From: Sulfuriflexus sp.
Lineage (GTDB): Bacteria > Pseudomonadota > Gammaproteobacteria > AKS1
Assembly: GCA_023134145.1 (NCBI GenBank)
Contig: JAGLUW010000004.1
Location: forward strand, 47,774 to 111,773
Direction: 5' to 3'
DNA: 64,000 nt
The notes under the pieces are model-generated. The model was not told the origin of the DNA. It searched no databases and saw only the letters and a program-made list of their open reading frames with translations. Numbering within the stretch: position 1 is the first letter of the stretch; every line of letters begins with the position of its first letter. The translations under genes were made by a program, and so were the position numbers. Below, piece after piece: positions 55,078 to 63,999 of the stretch.

Positions 55078-55595
55078 TAGAGTGCTGCCTGTTGTGGTTT
55101 TAACATGGTCTCAATTCGTGTGGTGAGTGATGCCATATCGAGATCGCCAATCTTTTTCAAAACAATGCGACCGTCGGGAGAAATTAAGAATGTTGTCGGT
55201 GTTAGTTTTATACCGCCAAAGGCACGGCTAGCACTGCCGTCGATATCCATCGCAATCCGATAAGGTAGTTTGCGACGATTAACGAATTCAGTAACGTGAT
55301 TCGGTGGATCATAGGCCATTGAAACACCAATAATAGTCAGCCCCTTTTTCGCAAGTTTGTTATGTAGCTCAACGAGATGAGGAATTTCTTTAATACAACC
55401 GGTGCATGAAGTCGCCCAGAAAGTGATGAGTACCGGTTTGCCTTTGAGTGACTGCAACGTTAATGGTTTGTTATCGAGTGTGATGAATTTGAGTTCAGGT
55501 GCCGTGCCAATACCTGCAGGTGAAAACCAGACGTAGCCGAGCAGGCCAAGAATAGCGACGGCAATAACAGTGATGAAGGTATCTTTGATTTTCAT
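55077..55595 (-). CDS. TlpA-like membrane-anchored thioredoxin
   Basis: 172 residues from the ATG at 55595. A signal anchor (about 6-25) is followed by a thioredoxin-fold domain with the active site CTGC in WATSCTGCIKEIPHL and cis-Pro in LTPTTFLIS. It faces the periplasm and reduces or handles thiols, for example in cytochrome c maturation. It is cotranscribed with hemJ (1-base overlap) and the DUF4126 gene. Confidence 0.9.
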   Translation of the reverse strand: MKIKDTFITVIAVAILGLLGYVWFSPAGIGTAPELKFITLDNKPLTLQSLKGKPVLITFWATSCTGCIKEIPHLVELHNKLAKKGLTIIGVSMAYDPPNHVTEFVNRRKLPYRIAMDIDGSASRAFGGIKLTPTTFLISPDGRIVLKKIGDLDMASLTTRIETMLKPQQAAL

Positions 55596-55621
55596 AAAAT
55601 TTATATAACGCAAATAATTGT

Positions 55622-56299
55622 TTAGGACGAAGGCGGGGAAATCTTTTCCGCGGTTGATTCACCGGCAGCCGGTATCGTGGTGTTTATTGTTACCGGCGGC
55701 TCATCAATCATACCGAGCTTGCGACCAAGCCAGCGGAATAGTCGTTTAAGTGTGCGCCACAATTTAGGCAGCAACCACGCAACCAGCAGAATAAACACAA
55801 CTAAGGCAGCAATAAATAACTCAGGATGATTCAGCGCAGCCCAAAGTCCGCCAAACACCGCGGCATCTTCAGCAATGGAGGCAGTCCAATTTGTCACTGG
55901 TTCAGGTGAGGTGTTGATCATTACTCGTGATCCGGATTTCGCTAAATGCGAGCCGGTTGCCAAGGTACCACCCAGTATAAAGGCGGTGAGTTCGATAGCA
56001 GGAGTGACGTCACCGACGGCAGCAGCAGCCAACATCGCGCCAGCAGGAATACGAATGAAGGTATGAATGGCATCCCAGCCGGTATCAACGCCGGGAATCT
56101 TATCGGCGAAGAATTCAACGCAATACATAAAACCAGCAGCGGTCATGACTAATGGATTGCTGAGGATTTCCATATCGGCAGGTAGGTTCATATCACCGGT
56201 GGAGCCCATCCAGCCGAGCATAAACATTGCTGCATACAAGTTGATGCCGCTAGCCCAAGCGACACCCATGGTCAGTGCAATAATCTCAACCGTTTCCAT
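55622..56299 (-). CDS. DUF4126 membrane protein
   Basis: 225 residues, five to six hydrophobic helices with ASGINLYAAMFMLG, DKIPGVDTGWDAIHTFIR and GDVTP, typical of DUF4126. Function is unknown. A Pro/Thr-rich tail follows residue 205. It is 26 bases upstream of the thioredoxin gene. Confidence 0.85.
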   Translation of the reverse strand: METVEIIALTMGVAWASGINLYAAMFMLGWMGSTGDMNLPADMEILSNPLVMTAAGFMYCVEFFADKIPGVDTGWDAIHTFIRIPAGAMLAAAAVGDVTPAIELTAFILGGTLATGSHLAKSGSRVMINTSPEPVTNWTASIAEDAAVFGGLWAALNHPELFIAALVVFILLVAWLLPKLWRTLKRLFRWLGRKLGMIDEPPVTINTTIPAAGESTAEKISPPSS

Positions 56300-56382
56300 T
56301 TGTTATCCTGCGTAGTTTTTTGTACGTCACGTTGTTGGACAAGTCTAGCGTGTTTGGGTCGCATTAGAAAATGCTGCTTAGT

Positions 56383-57699
56383 CTATTTATCCGGTTTTTC
56401 GCTGGTCTCAGCAGGCTTGTCGGTAGCCAAGAAGGGCAGGGCCATGGCTTCATAGATAGCCTCGGGACAAACGAACTTTGATGTACCCTGTGCAATTAAG
56501 GCCGTGAGCATCAACGGCAGTAGCATGCCGTTATTGCCGGTCATTTCGAGGACGATAACAAAGGCAGTGATGGGTGTTTGTACTACGCCCGTGAAGTAGC
56601 CAACCATACCGAGCAGCACAATGGCCTCGATGGGAATCGTAGTAAACCATTGTGCAAAAAAGGCACCCATACCCGCACCGGTCGCCAGTGATGGAGCAAA
56701 AATGCCACCGGGTATGCCACTCAAATAGGAAATAAAAGTAGCAAGTAGCTTCATGAGCGGATAGCTGGCGTCGAGTTCACCTTCGCCAGTAATGAGGAGT
56801 CGTGCTTCATCATAGCCCGTGCCGTAGGTACTGCCGCCTGAGAATATGCCAATAACAGCGATACCTAGTCCACAAATGAGGGCGATGCGTAGTGGAAACT
56901 TACTATGCCAAGGAGCTAGTTTGCGGGTGCTGCAGATCAGTCCACGGCTGAATAGGCCACCCAGCCCGCCGCCTAGTACGCCACAGACCAACACGGCCAA
57001 CCAACTAGAACTGAGCGGCAAACTGGCATCGCTGACACCAAAATAGGTATAAGGGCCTTGTATGGCAACAGCGGTGACACCGGCAATAACGACGGCAGTG
57101 AGGATGGTGCCGCTGGTGCGTTGTTCGAAGGAACGGCTCATTTCTTCAATGGCAAAGACGATACCCGCAAGTGGCGTGTTAAAGGCAGCAGCAACACCGG
57201 CTGCACCACCCGCTAAGATTAGGCCGCGATCCATAAAGTGTTGGGGGAATTTCGCCAGATTACCGAATGAAAACATGATTGCCGCACCGACATGCACGGT
57301 TGGGCCTTCACGACCAATTGAGGCACCGCCTAACAAGCCAAGTAGGGTCAGAATGATCTTACCCGCAGCAATACGTAGCGAGAGCAACGCGGCGCGTGCG
57401 CCATGATCACGCATACTAAGAGCTGCAATGGATTGCGGGATACCACTGCCTTGTGCGCCGGGGAAAAAACGCCGTGTTAACCAAGCGACGAACACGAGTA
57501 GTAGCGGTGTGACAATTAGCGGTAAATAAGGAGAAATGGCAAGAATACGTTTGAATAGGCCATGGGTGTGTTCGCTGGCAACGGCAAACAGTGTTGCGGC
57601 GATGCCGACCAAGATGGCGCTAAACCAGAATACTAATTGGATCTTCCATGTCGTGGTGCAAAGGACTTTATTTCGCAATGTTTGCAGAGTTGACCGCAC
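56383..57699 (-). CDS. ClC-type chloride/proton antiporter
   Basis: 438 residues, about 12 helices. Selectivity sequence GSGIP (84-88), GREGP with the gating Glu at 131, AIEEM keeping the inner proton Glu, and GIPGGIFAPSLATGA near 320. Both glutamates argue for a Cl-/H+ exchanger over a channel. There are no C-terminal CBS domains. It likely aids acid tolerance. A gap of 430 bases to argC follows on the other side. Confidence 0.92.
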   Translation of the reverse strand: MRSTLQTLRNKVLCTTTWKIQLVFWFSAILVGIAATLFAVASEHTHGLFKRILAISPYLPLIVTPLLLVFVAWLTRRFFPGAQGSGIPQSIAALSMRDHGARAALLSLRIAAGKIILTLLGLLGGASIGREGPTVHVGAAIMFSFGNLAKFPQHFMDRGLILAGGAAGVAAAFNTPLAGIVFAIEEMSRSFEQRTSGTILTAVVIAGVTAVAIQGPYTYFGVSDASLPLSSSWLAVLVCGVLGGGLGGLFSRGLICSTRKLAPWHSKFPLRIALICGLGIAVIGIFSGGSTYGTGYDEARLLITGEGELDASYPLMKLLATFISYLSGIPGGIFAPSLATGAGMGAFFAQWFTTIPIEAIVLLGMVGYFTGVVQTPITAFVIVLEMTGNNGMLLPLMLTALIAQGTSKFVCPEAIYEAMALPFLATDKPAETSEKPDK

Positions 57700-57860
57700 C
57701 AGTGATATTCCAGCTATTTGAAAAAAAGAATCTTAGCATATGTCAGCCATAGCTTGAGGTGGGGTGGTCATTTGCGGGTAAATATAAGCTGAAATTGCAT
57801 ACTGGAAATACTATTACACTATTTAAGGATATTCTTATAAAGTAATATGAAATCAATGAC

Positions 57861-57889
57861 TTGACGAAGGGTTATTGATTCGATAGATT
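57861..57889 (+). promoter_or_regulatory. Sigma-70 promoter upstream of a candidate small RNA
   Basis: TTGACG (57861-57866), a 17-base spacer and TAGATT (57884-57889) form a good promoter with no reading frame behind it, implying a transcript from about 57896. The upstream part of the gap, 57700-57860, shows nothing I can support. Confidence 0.6.
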
Positions 57890-57895
57890 ACACGC

Positions 57896-58015
57896 AGTCA
57901 AAAAACTGGTTCCGCCCACACAGGAAAGTGAGCAAGCAGCAAAAACAATAATAAGACTACAAATAATAATAAAAAGATAAAAATGCAGACTCTGCGGCTT
58001 CGGCCGCTTTTTTTT
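57896..58015 (+). ncRNA. Candidate small RNA or attenuated leader upstream of argC
   Basis: About 120 nt run from the promoter to a strong intrinsic terminator at 57994-58015. A middle stretch (57935-57985) is A-rich and single-stranded-looking, with a T8 tail, resembling Hfq-type RNAs. A 7-codon frame GTG...TAA (57929-57952) has CAGGAAA before it. It may be an independent sRNA or an argC leader. No known family matched. Confidence 0.45.
57994..58015 (+). terminator. Rho-independent terminator of the candidate small RNA
   Basis: GCGGC (57994-57998), UUCG loop, GCCGC (58003-58007), then eight Ts (58008-58015): a textbook intrinsic terminator on the plus strand, 115 bases before the argC ATG and with no plus-strand gene before it. 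Confidence 0.9.
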
Positions 58016-58061
58016 GTCTGTAATATACCCAGATATATTGCCATGATCGGCGAAGCTAGGC

Positions 58062-58090
58062 TTCACTCTGGGCTCATACATGCCTATTAT
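58062..58090 (+). promoter_or_regulatory. Promoter of argC
   Basis: TTCACT (58062-58067), a 17-base spacer and TATTAT (58085-58090), placed 40 bases before the argC ATG. argC can therefore be transcribed independently of the terminated upstream RNA. No ARG box pair is obvious. Confidence 0.6.
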
Positions 58091-58129
58091 GCTGTTCCGT
58101 GAATTAATAAATTAGACGCAGACACAAAC

Positions 58130-59167
58130 ATGAAAAAAATTAAGGCAGGCATTGTAGGTGGCACCGGTTACACAGGCGTGGAGTTGTTGCGTCTATTAGC
58201 TTTGCACCCGAACATTGAATTACAGGCGATCACCTCACGTGGCGAAGCAGGAACGGCCGTTGCTGATATTTTCCCGAGCCTGCGGGGTCATGTTGATCTC
58301 GTTTTTATCGCGCCGGATGACGCTAAGTTAGAAGAGTGTGATGTGGTATTTTTTGCTACGCCAAATGGTGTGGCAATGCAGCATACCCCAGCTTTACTGA
58401 AAGCCGGTGTGCGGGTTATTGATCTTGCTGCTGATTACAGAATCAGCGACGTGGCGGTGTGGGAGAAGTGGTACGGCATGACACATGCTAGCCCTGAGCT
58501 AATCGCCGATGCCGTATATGGTTTGCCGGAAGTAAATCGTGAAGCGATTAAATCGGCACAGCTGTTGGCGAACCCCGGCTGTTACCCAACAGCAAGTCAG
58601 CTAGGTTACTTGCCGCTGATTGAAAATAATTTAATTGAAGTAACAGGTTTGATTGCAGATTGTAAATCAGGTGTCAGTGGTGCCGGTCGTTCTGCAAGTG
58701 TTGGCATTCTCATGAGCGAGGTGAATGAAAGCGTTAAGGCTTACGCCGTGCCCGGTCATAGACACTTGCCTGAGATTCAGCAGGGCTTGGAAATTGCCGC
58801 GGGTAAAGAAGTGGGTCTTACCTTTGTTCCGCACCTTATGCCGATGACCCGAGGTATTCATTCGACTTTGTATGCGAAGTTACTAAAAACAGATGTTGAT
58901 TTGCAAAAGGTATTTGAAGATAGATACGCAGATGAACCTTTTGTTGATGTATTGCCGGCGGGTAGTCATCCAGAAACCAGAACAGTGCGGGGCGTTAATA
59001 CTTGCCGGATAGCAGTGCATCGGCCACAAGACGGCGACACAGTTGTTGTTTTGTCAGTGATTGATAATTTGGTTAAAGGCGCAGCGGGACAAGCCATACA
59101 GAATCTTAATATTATGTTTGGTTTAGAAGAGCAAACAGGTTTGCAAGGAATTGGCTTACTGCCTTAA
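58130..59167 (+). CDS. argC: N-acetyl-gamma-glutamyl-phosphate reductase ArgC
   Basis: 345 residues. The NADP site [17 protein letters not shown] is at the N-terminus and the catalytic C151 lies in [30 protein letters not shown] is the substrate block. It makes N-acetylglutamate semialdehyde for arginine. It heads a run with the DUF6776 and M14 genes in the order common in gammaproteobacteria. Confidence 0.96.
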   Translation: MKKIKAGIVGGTGYTGVELLRLLALHPNIELQAITSRGEAGTAVADIFPSLRGHVDLVFIAPDDAKLEECDVVFFATPNGVAMQHTPALLKAGVRVIDLAADYRISDVAVWEKWYGMTHASPELIADAVYGLPEVNREAIKSAQLLANPGCYPTASQLGYLPLIENNLIEVTGLIADCKSGVSGAGRSASVGILMSEVNESVKAYAVPGHRHLPEIQQGLEIAAGKEVGLTFVPHLMPMTRGIHSTLYAKLLKTDVDLQKVFEDRYADEPFVDVLPAGSHPETRTVRGVNTCRIAVHRPQDGDTVVVLSVIDNLVKGAAGQAIQNLNIMFGLEEQTGLQGIGLLP

Positions 59168-59171
59168 TGCA

Positions 59172-59900
59172 ATGAAACTTTCTCCTCAACTAGTTGTTCA
59201 TGAGCGTGATCCGATTAAACGCGGTTTATTGATCGCGCTTATTATTTTTGTGACGATGGCCTCAGGTTATTTGCTTTATGACTATGGCCACTCACGTTCT
59301 GATTATGATTTTACGGCTTTGCAGGTTCAGCGTGGTGAATTACAAGATGAAATAAATCGACTACTCACGCAAGTAGAAAACACGCGTGATGATCTAGTAG
59401 CAAATCAGCGTAGTACAGAAATTGAGAAGTTGGCTTATGCTGAAGTGAATTCGTCGTTAGGTGAATTGCAGTCGGAAATATTAGAGCTAAAAGAAGAAGT
59501 GGCTTTTTATCGAAGTATTGTTGCACCGCGCGAATCAAGCCGTGGTCTGCGTATTCAGAAATTTGATATCGTTGCTCTTGGACAGAAAAATAATTTTCGT
59601 TATAAATTAGTTCTTACACAAGTAATTAAGAACACGCGAATTACTCGCGGTAATGTCGTCATGCAGATAGAAGGAGTTAATGGCGGAAAGTCAAAGCAAA
59701 TCAATTTGACATCGCTGTCTGCCAAGGCGCAGAAAAAACTAGATTTTCGTTTTAAATATTTCCAAAGCTTTGAAGGCGACCTTGTGCTACCAAAAGGTTT
59801 CATACCCAGCCGAGTACATGTAAAAGTGTCTTCAAACCGCGTTACCTTAGAAAAAACGTTTGCATGGCCAACGGGTTTATTTAAAACATCCGCATTATGA
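59172..59900 (+). CDS. DUF6776 family inner-membrane coiled-coil protein
   Basis: 242 residues from the ATG at 59172, just after the argC stop; a TTG start inside argC is unlikely. One membrane helix (about 20-37), then a coiled coil (about 50-118, LQDEINRLLTQVEN, LGELQSEILELKEEV), then a beta-rich periplasmic domain (FDIVALGQKNNFRYKLVLTQV). Often found near bactofilin genes, as here; role unknown. The M14 gene's ATG overlaps the stop (ATGA). Confidence 0.85.
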   Translation: MKLSPQLVVHERDPIKRGLLIALIIFVTMASGYLLYDYGHSRSDYDFTALQVQRGELQDEINRLLTQVENTRDDLVANQRSTEIEKLAYAEVNSSLGELQSEILELKEEVAFYRSIVAPRESSRGLRIQKFDIVALGQKNNFRYKLVLTQVIKNTRITRGNVVMQIEGVNGGKSKQINLTSLSAKAQKKLDFRFKYFQSFEGDLVLPKGFIPSRVHVKVSSNRVTLEKTFAWPTGLFKTSAL

Positions 59901-60799
59901 TTTTAAATGGGCAAAAGAAATTTTGTTTTTTTTCTCTACTTCTCTTTCTGGTGCTATCGAGTACTGTATCAGCACAAATGAGTGTTGCCGATGTCTGTAA
60001 GAAAACCTCTAAAAAATTAGCCAGCGTAAGTTATAAAGAATGTTCTATTGGTTTGGAACTTACTGGCGCTGAGTCTGTTCAGGGTATACCTATTTTAATC
60101 AAGGAATACCCGCCACTTCCGCCACGTAAACCACAGGCACGTGTACTCGTTATCGGCGGTATTCATGGTGATGAATATTCATCGGTGAGCGTGGTATATA
60201 AATGGTTGAGCAAGTTGGAGCGATATCATTCTGGTTTATTTCATTGGAAGGTTGTCCCATTATTAAATCCAGATGGTTTGTTGAGAAAGAAATCACAACG
60301 CATGAATGCCAATGGTGTTGACCTTAATAGAAATTTCCCAACACGTGATTGGCATGAGCAAAGCGAGCATTACTGGGTTAAGCGAACGCGACGTAACCCT
60401 CGTCGATATCCAGGTAAAGATCCGCTAAGTGAACCAGAAACACGTTGGTTATATAACTTGGTTAAAGAATTTAAACCCGATGTGATTGTTGCCGTGCATG
60501 CACCTTATGGCGTATTAGATTTTGACGGTCCACCAAGGCCACCGAAGCGTCTTGGTCAGTTGTATCTTAATTTATTAGGAGCTTATCCTGGTTCGTTAGG
60601 AAATTACGCGGGTGTTGAGCAAAACATTCCAGTGATTACGATTGAGTTAAAGCACGCGGGGATCATGCCATCGCGAAAAGAGATATCGCATATCTGGGTA
60701 GACATGGTGCGATGGTTACGAAGCAACACACCGCGTAAAAAAGAAAAACCAGTGCAACAATTAGTTACACCTGCAACCGATCAAGCAGGGCCTTCGTAA
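59897..60799 (+). CDS. Exported M14-family carboxypeptidase, murein-peptide type
   Basis: 300 residues. Signal peptide 1-27 (ends TVSAQ). Zinc ligands in GGIHGDEYSS and in VIVAVHAPYGVLDFDG, the Asn-Arg pair in VDLNRNFP and the catalytic Glu in VITIELKHAG. It resembles MpaA-type murein peptide amidases, but a signal peptide makes it periplasmic. It overlaps DUF6776 by 4 bases, so is coupled to it, and its last codons overlap the stop of the convergent transpeptidase gene. Confidence 0.88.
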   Translation: MILNGQKKFCFFSLLLFLVLSSTVSAQMSVADVCKKTSKKLASVSYKECSIGLELTGAESVQGIPILIKEYPPLPPRKPQARVLVIGGIHGDEYSSVSVVYKWLSKLERYHSGLFHWKVVPLLNPDGLLRKKSQRMNANGVDLNRNFPTRDWHEQSEHYWVKRTRRNPRRYPGKDPLSEPETRWLYNLVKEFKPDVIVAVHAPYGVLDFDGPPRPPKRLGQLYLNLLGAYPGSLGNYAGVEQNIPVITIELKHAGIMPSRKEISHIWVDMVRWLRSNTPRKKEKPVQQLVTPATDQAGPS

Positions 60800-61968
60800 A
60801 CAATACGCCATTGCTGTTGATTATCTTTTTGCCAGTAAAGACGTTTATTACCCACCTTATTATAGTTGCTACTGCGATAATCTTGTTGGAAAGAAAATTC
60901 CAACATGTTATCGACACCGGGGTAACGGAAAATATTTACATTACTTAGATTTACTTTTATAAATGATTTTCGAGCATTAACTTTGGTTTTGTGGTCAGAC
61001 CAATATTTGTAGTTCTTTTTACCACTACGAAATTTAGATTCCGAGTAGTGTGATAAATAACGTCTGGTGTCTAAACTTTCCCAATCTTGTTGCCAATCTT
61101 GGCTTAAACCTTCAAGCTGTGCTTGTTGTGTATTCCATTCGTTACGCTCAAGCCAGTTAATTTTTCGCGTGATAATAACAGGGCTAGTGCCGGCATTAAC
61201 AAATGAACGCAGTAAGGTGAAGTCTTCGTTGCTCAGAGCAACACAGCCATCACTCGCAAGCGGTGGGCGGCTGTAAGTATCAATCGGTGTGCCGTGCAAC
61301 CAAATGCCATGACCGGTTTTACCTAAGCGATAATCCCAACGGTTGGGATAGTTGATAGGGAATGCACCCGTGCCATAAAAATCAGGCAATTTTTTATCTT
61401 CGATAAAGCGTGTGACCTTATATACACCGATGGGTGTTTTCTTATCACCTTCAATAAATTTGTCAGCGCCTTTTTTTCCAATCGAAACGTAAAAATCTTT
61501 AACCAGCGTAGGTATTCCCTCTATATTTCTAAAAACATATAAGCGCGCACGATCTAATTCAACGACGATGACATGTTTGGTTTTGTCAGATAATTTAACA
61601 ATGCTGGCGGGTATTGAGGTTTTGTTTGGCGGCATTGCGAAATGTGCGAGTCGTTGCTTTGCTTCGCTACGTAATCCATCTAGCAGTTTGCCTTTTGCTT
61701 TAGGGTGCGCGCCAAAACTATTAAGAGGTTGTGCCTTGGCTAATAATAAATCGGCATAGACAAGTTGCGCTAATTTGAAATTAGGATTTTCGGCAACTAA
61801 TTTTTCAATGCGTAGTAATGCGGGATCTAGACCTTGCTGTGATAGATCGTCAATCGCTTGAATTAGACTTTCTTCATAACGATCCTGCGTGTGCGTATCG
61901 ATAGCAAATACAGCACTTGGTAGTGCCGCAATTAATAGGCTGGTAAGGATTCTAGCGGCTGTTTTCAT
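60781..61968 (-). CDS. L,D-transpeptidase with C-terminal NTF2/Cds6-like domain
   Basis: 395 residues from the ATG at 61968, which overlaps the TGA of the upstream gene (ATGA). Signal peptide about 1-22. YkuD domain about 115-250 with the catalytic motif HGTPIDTYSRPPLASDGCVALSN (HG and GC conserved). The C-terminal domain (about 285-395; RRYLSHYSESKFRSG, NMLEFSFQQDYRSSNY) is the NTF2-like domain of Cds6-type enzymes. It should cross-link or anchor proteins to DAP residues in peptidoglycan. It is cotranscribed with the TPR partner, which ends in the same kind of domain. Confidence 0.9.
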   Translation of the reverse strand: MKTAARILTSLLIAALPSAVFAIDTHTQDRYEESLIQAIDDLSQQGLDPALLRIEKLVAENPNFKLAQLVYADLLLAKAQPLNSFGAHPKAKGKLLDGLRSEAKQRLAHFAMPPNKTSIPASIVKLSDKTKHVIVVELDRARLYVFRNIEGIPTLVKDFYVSIGKKGADKFIEGDKKTPIGVYKVTRFIEDKKLPDFYGTGAFPINYPNRWDYRLGKTGHGIWLHGTPIDTYSRPPLASDGCVALSNEDFTLLRSFVNAGTSPVIITRKINWLERNEWNTQQAQLEGLSQDWQQDWESLDTRRYLSHYSESKFRSGKKNYKYWSDHKTKVNARKSFIKVNLSNVNIFRYPGVDNMLEFSFQQDYRSSNYNKVGNKRLYWQKDNQQQWRIVYEGPA

Positions 61969-62906
61969 GAGGCGGTGTATTCGTCGAGAATTTGCCAACT
62001 ACCATCTATCTTTTCTAACAACAGTGTTTTTATTACCGCGTCATGGAAGCTGTTTGATTGGTAATCTTGCTTAAAGGTTAAACGCGCAGTGCGTTCTGAT
62101 AGCAACGTTACTTTTGGCGACTGAATAGAAATGCGAATGAAAGCCGGTTTGCGTAAACGGATGCGTCGATCTTGTTCCCAGCGTTGTCTTGAGTAACCAT
62201 TAGGTGGGCTAAAACGGGTCGCATAGTACGCAAGGTAGGCATCACTATTTTGTGCAGACCAAGCATTTGACCAACCCAGAATGGTGTCGATAATTAGTTC
62301 CGTTTCGTTCGGTTTCTTAGTAATGGTTACGGGTTTAGTGACAGCGGCAGCCGGTTTGATTTTAACTACAGCAACTGGATTCTTAGCCAAGGGAAGATTA
62401 GCAGTAATTTTTTCAGCGGGTAGATCTAATTTATTAATCGTCTTAAGCGCAAGTACGGTTGGTTTGTTTTTATTTTCAAGTGCCAGCGCTTTGGAGTAGG
62501 CGTTGTTCGCCATACGTGAATAAATATCATTTAGATTTTCATAAGCCGTCGCATAACTTGCGTGTGTCTTTAGCGCAGCAAGCAGGGAATCTTGCGCCAG
62601 CTCATAATTTCCTTGTTTGGCGTATAAGGCGGCAAGGTTGTTATATGCTTCAGGTGACTTAGGATATTTACGATTGAGTAATTTGTAAGTTTTAATTGCA
62701 TCGTCAACACGGCCAATACGTTCAAGTGTCATGGCTTTGAGAAAAAGGGCTTGTTGATGCGTGGCCTGTTTTGCCAAGATGGCATCAATTTTTTCCAGTG
62801 TTTCGCCAAAACGTTGCTCATCAAAGAGTTGTTGGGCGCGACCAATATCAGCATGGGCGATCAAGGGCAGGCAAATTAAACCTAGTAGTAATGCGAATTT
62901 TTTCAT
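61965..62906 (-). CDS. TPR protein with C-terminal NTF2/Cds6-like domain
   Basis: 313 residues. Signal peptide 1-19 (ends LIAHA). TPR repeats about 22-150 (KSPEAYNNLAALYAKQGNYE, LFLKAMTLERIGRVDDAI). A Lys/Pro linker (170-205) leads to an NTF2-like domain (210-313; WSNAWSAQNSDAYLAYY, RTARLTFKQDYQSNS). The same domain closes the transpeptidase encoded next to it (4-base overlap). The pair looks like a periplasmic scaffold-plus-enzyme unit. Confidence 0.88.
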   Translation of the reverse strand: MKKFALLLGLICLPLIAHADIGRAQQLFDEQRFGETLEKIDAILAKQATHQQALFLKAMTLERIGRVDDAIKTYKLLNRKYPKSPEAYNNLAALYAKQGNYELAQDSLLAALKTHASYATAYENLNDIYSRMANNAYSKALALENKNKPTVLALKTINKLDLPAEKITANLPLAKNPVAVVKIKPAAAVTKPVTITKKPNETELIIDTILGWSNAWSAQNSDAYLAYYATRFSPPNGYSRQRWEQDRRIRLRKPAFIRISIQSPKVTLLSERTARLTFKQDYQSNSFHDAVIKTLLLEKIDGSWQILDEYTAS

Positions 62907-63128
62907 TCTTTTAGCGTCTTTCCGTTGAACGTCTTATATAGATAGGCGGTATTCTTGCACAAGGCCTAGTCATGATGCCAGTTTCTGTGCATTTCTATTG
63001 CCCTAACAAGATGTGATGATGTTGGCAGTCTCGACGAACAGGGCTTGCGGGCGTCAGCAAAAGCGCATAATGTCTACCTATAAAATAAAGGCAGATGTAA
63101 CACGTCTGCCGTGGGGAGTATTAAAGAT

Positions 63129-63563
63129 ATGATCGGCAGCAGTAAAAAACGTAAATCTATGAATGTAGAGACTTTAATCGGTCAAAACACTGAAATAACC
63201 GGTGATATCTACTTTTCTGGAGGCCTGCATATCGACGGCGTTATAAAAGGTAATGTCATTGCGAAAGAAGGCTCCTCATCAGTGCTGCGATTAAGTGAGC
63301 ATGGTCGTATTGAAGGCGAAGTGCGTGTACCAACTATTAATCTAAATGGTTGTGTAACGGGTGATGTACATGCGAGTCAAGGTGTTGAATTAGCTAGCAA
63401 TGCACGCGTTAACGGCAATGTTTATTACCAATTGATTGAAATGGCAATGGGCGCTGAAGTAAATGGCAACTTATTGCACGAGTCAGAAGTACGCCAGCCG
63501 GTTAGTAAGAAGGTGAATGTGCAACAACCGCCAGTGATGAATAAGTTGGTAGAAGAATCCTGA
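63129..63563 (+). CDS. Bactofilin
   Basis: 144 residues from the ATG at 63129 with GGGGAG 10 bases upstream; a GTG at 63111 is the alternative. The bactofilin core is a right-handed beta-helix: ETLIGQNTEITGDIYFSGGLHIDG, then GRIEGEV, NGCVTGDV, ARVNGNVYYQLIE, AEVNGNLLHE. It polymerises into cytoskeletal filaments that position wall enzymes. It lies head to head with the TPR/transpeptidase pair and upstream of erpA. Confidence 0.92.
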   Translation: MIGSSKKRKSMNVETLIGQNTEITGDIYFSGGLHIDGVIKGNVIAKEGSSSVLRLSEHGRIEGEVRVPTINLNGCVTGDVHASQGVELASNARVNGNVYYQLIEMAMGAEVNGNLLHESEVRQPVSKKVNVQQPPVMNKLVEES

Positions 63564-63657
63564 GTAATTTGCTCGGGAATGTTTCCTCATAATTAAGAAT
63601 CTGCTAATATATACCTCAAGATAAGCTTAGCGATGCCTTTCATAGGCGAGGTTCGAC

Positions 63658-63999
63658 ATGACAACAGATTCCTCAGAATTAATTTTTAGCAGTAATGCTG
63701 CCAACAAGGTCAAGGCCTTGATGGAAGAAGAAGGTCGCGATGACCTTAAATTACGGGTATTTATTACCGGTGGTGGCTGCTCTGGTTTTCAATACGGTTT
63801 TGATTTCGCTGAACAAGTGAATGATGGTGATATCATCGTAGAAACAGATGGCGTTAGTCTTGTTGTTGATCCAATGAGTATTCAGTACCTCGAAGGTGCA
63901 ACAGTCGATTACGTTGAAAATCTTGAAGGCGCGCGTTTTATTATTAACAACCCGAATGCCACTACGACCTGTGGTTGTGGTTCTTCTTTCTCGATGTAA
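63658..63999 (+). CDS. erpA: Iron-sulfur cluster insertion protein ErpA
   Basis: 113 residues, full length. Cys in [15 protein letters not shown] and the C-terminal pair [11 protein letters not shown] bind the cluster. NVSMIQYLEG-like block is seen as [12 protein letters not shown]. ErpA delivers Fe-S clusters to apoproteins such as IspG and is essential in E. coli. It is downstream of bactofilin by 94 bases, the usual gammaproteobacterial order. Confidence 0.95.
   Translation: MTTDSSELIFSSNAANKVKALMEEEGRDDLKLRVFITGGGCSGFQYGFDFAEQVNDGDIIVETDGVSLVVDPMSIQYLEGATVDYVENLEGARFIINNPNATTTCGCGSSFSM

Noticed and set aside
57896..58015. Signal recognition particle RNA (GGAAAGTGAGCAAGCAGC resembles its core)
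   Set aside because: The conserved asymmetric loop order and flanking helix of 4.5S RNA are missing.
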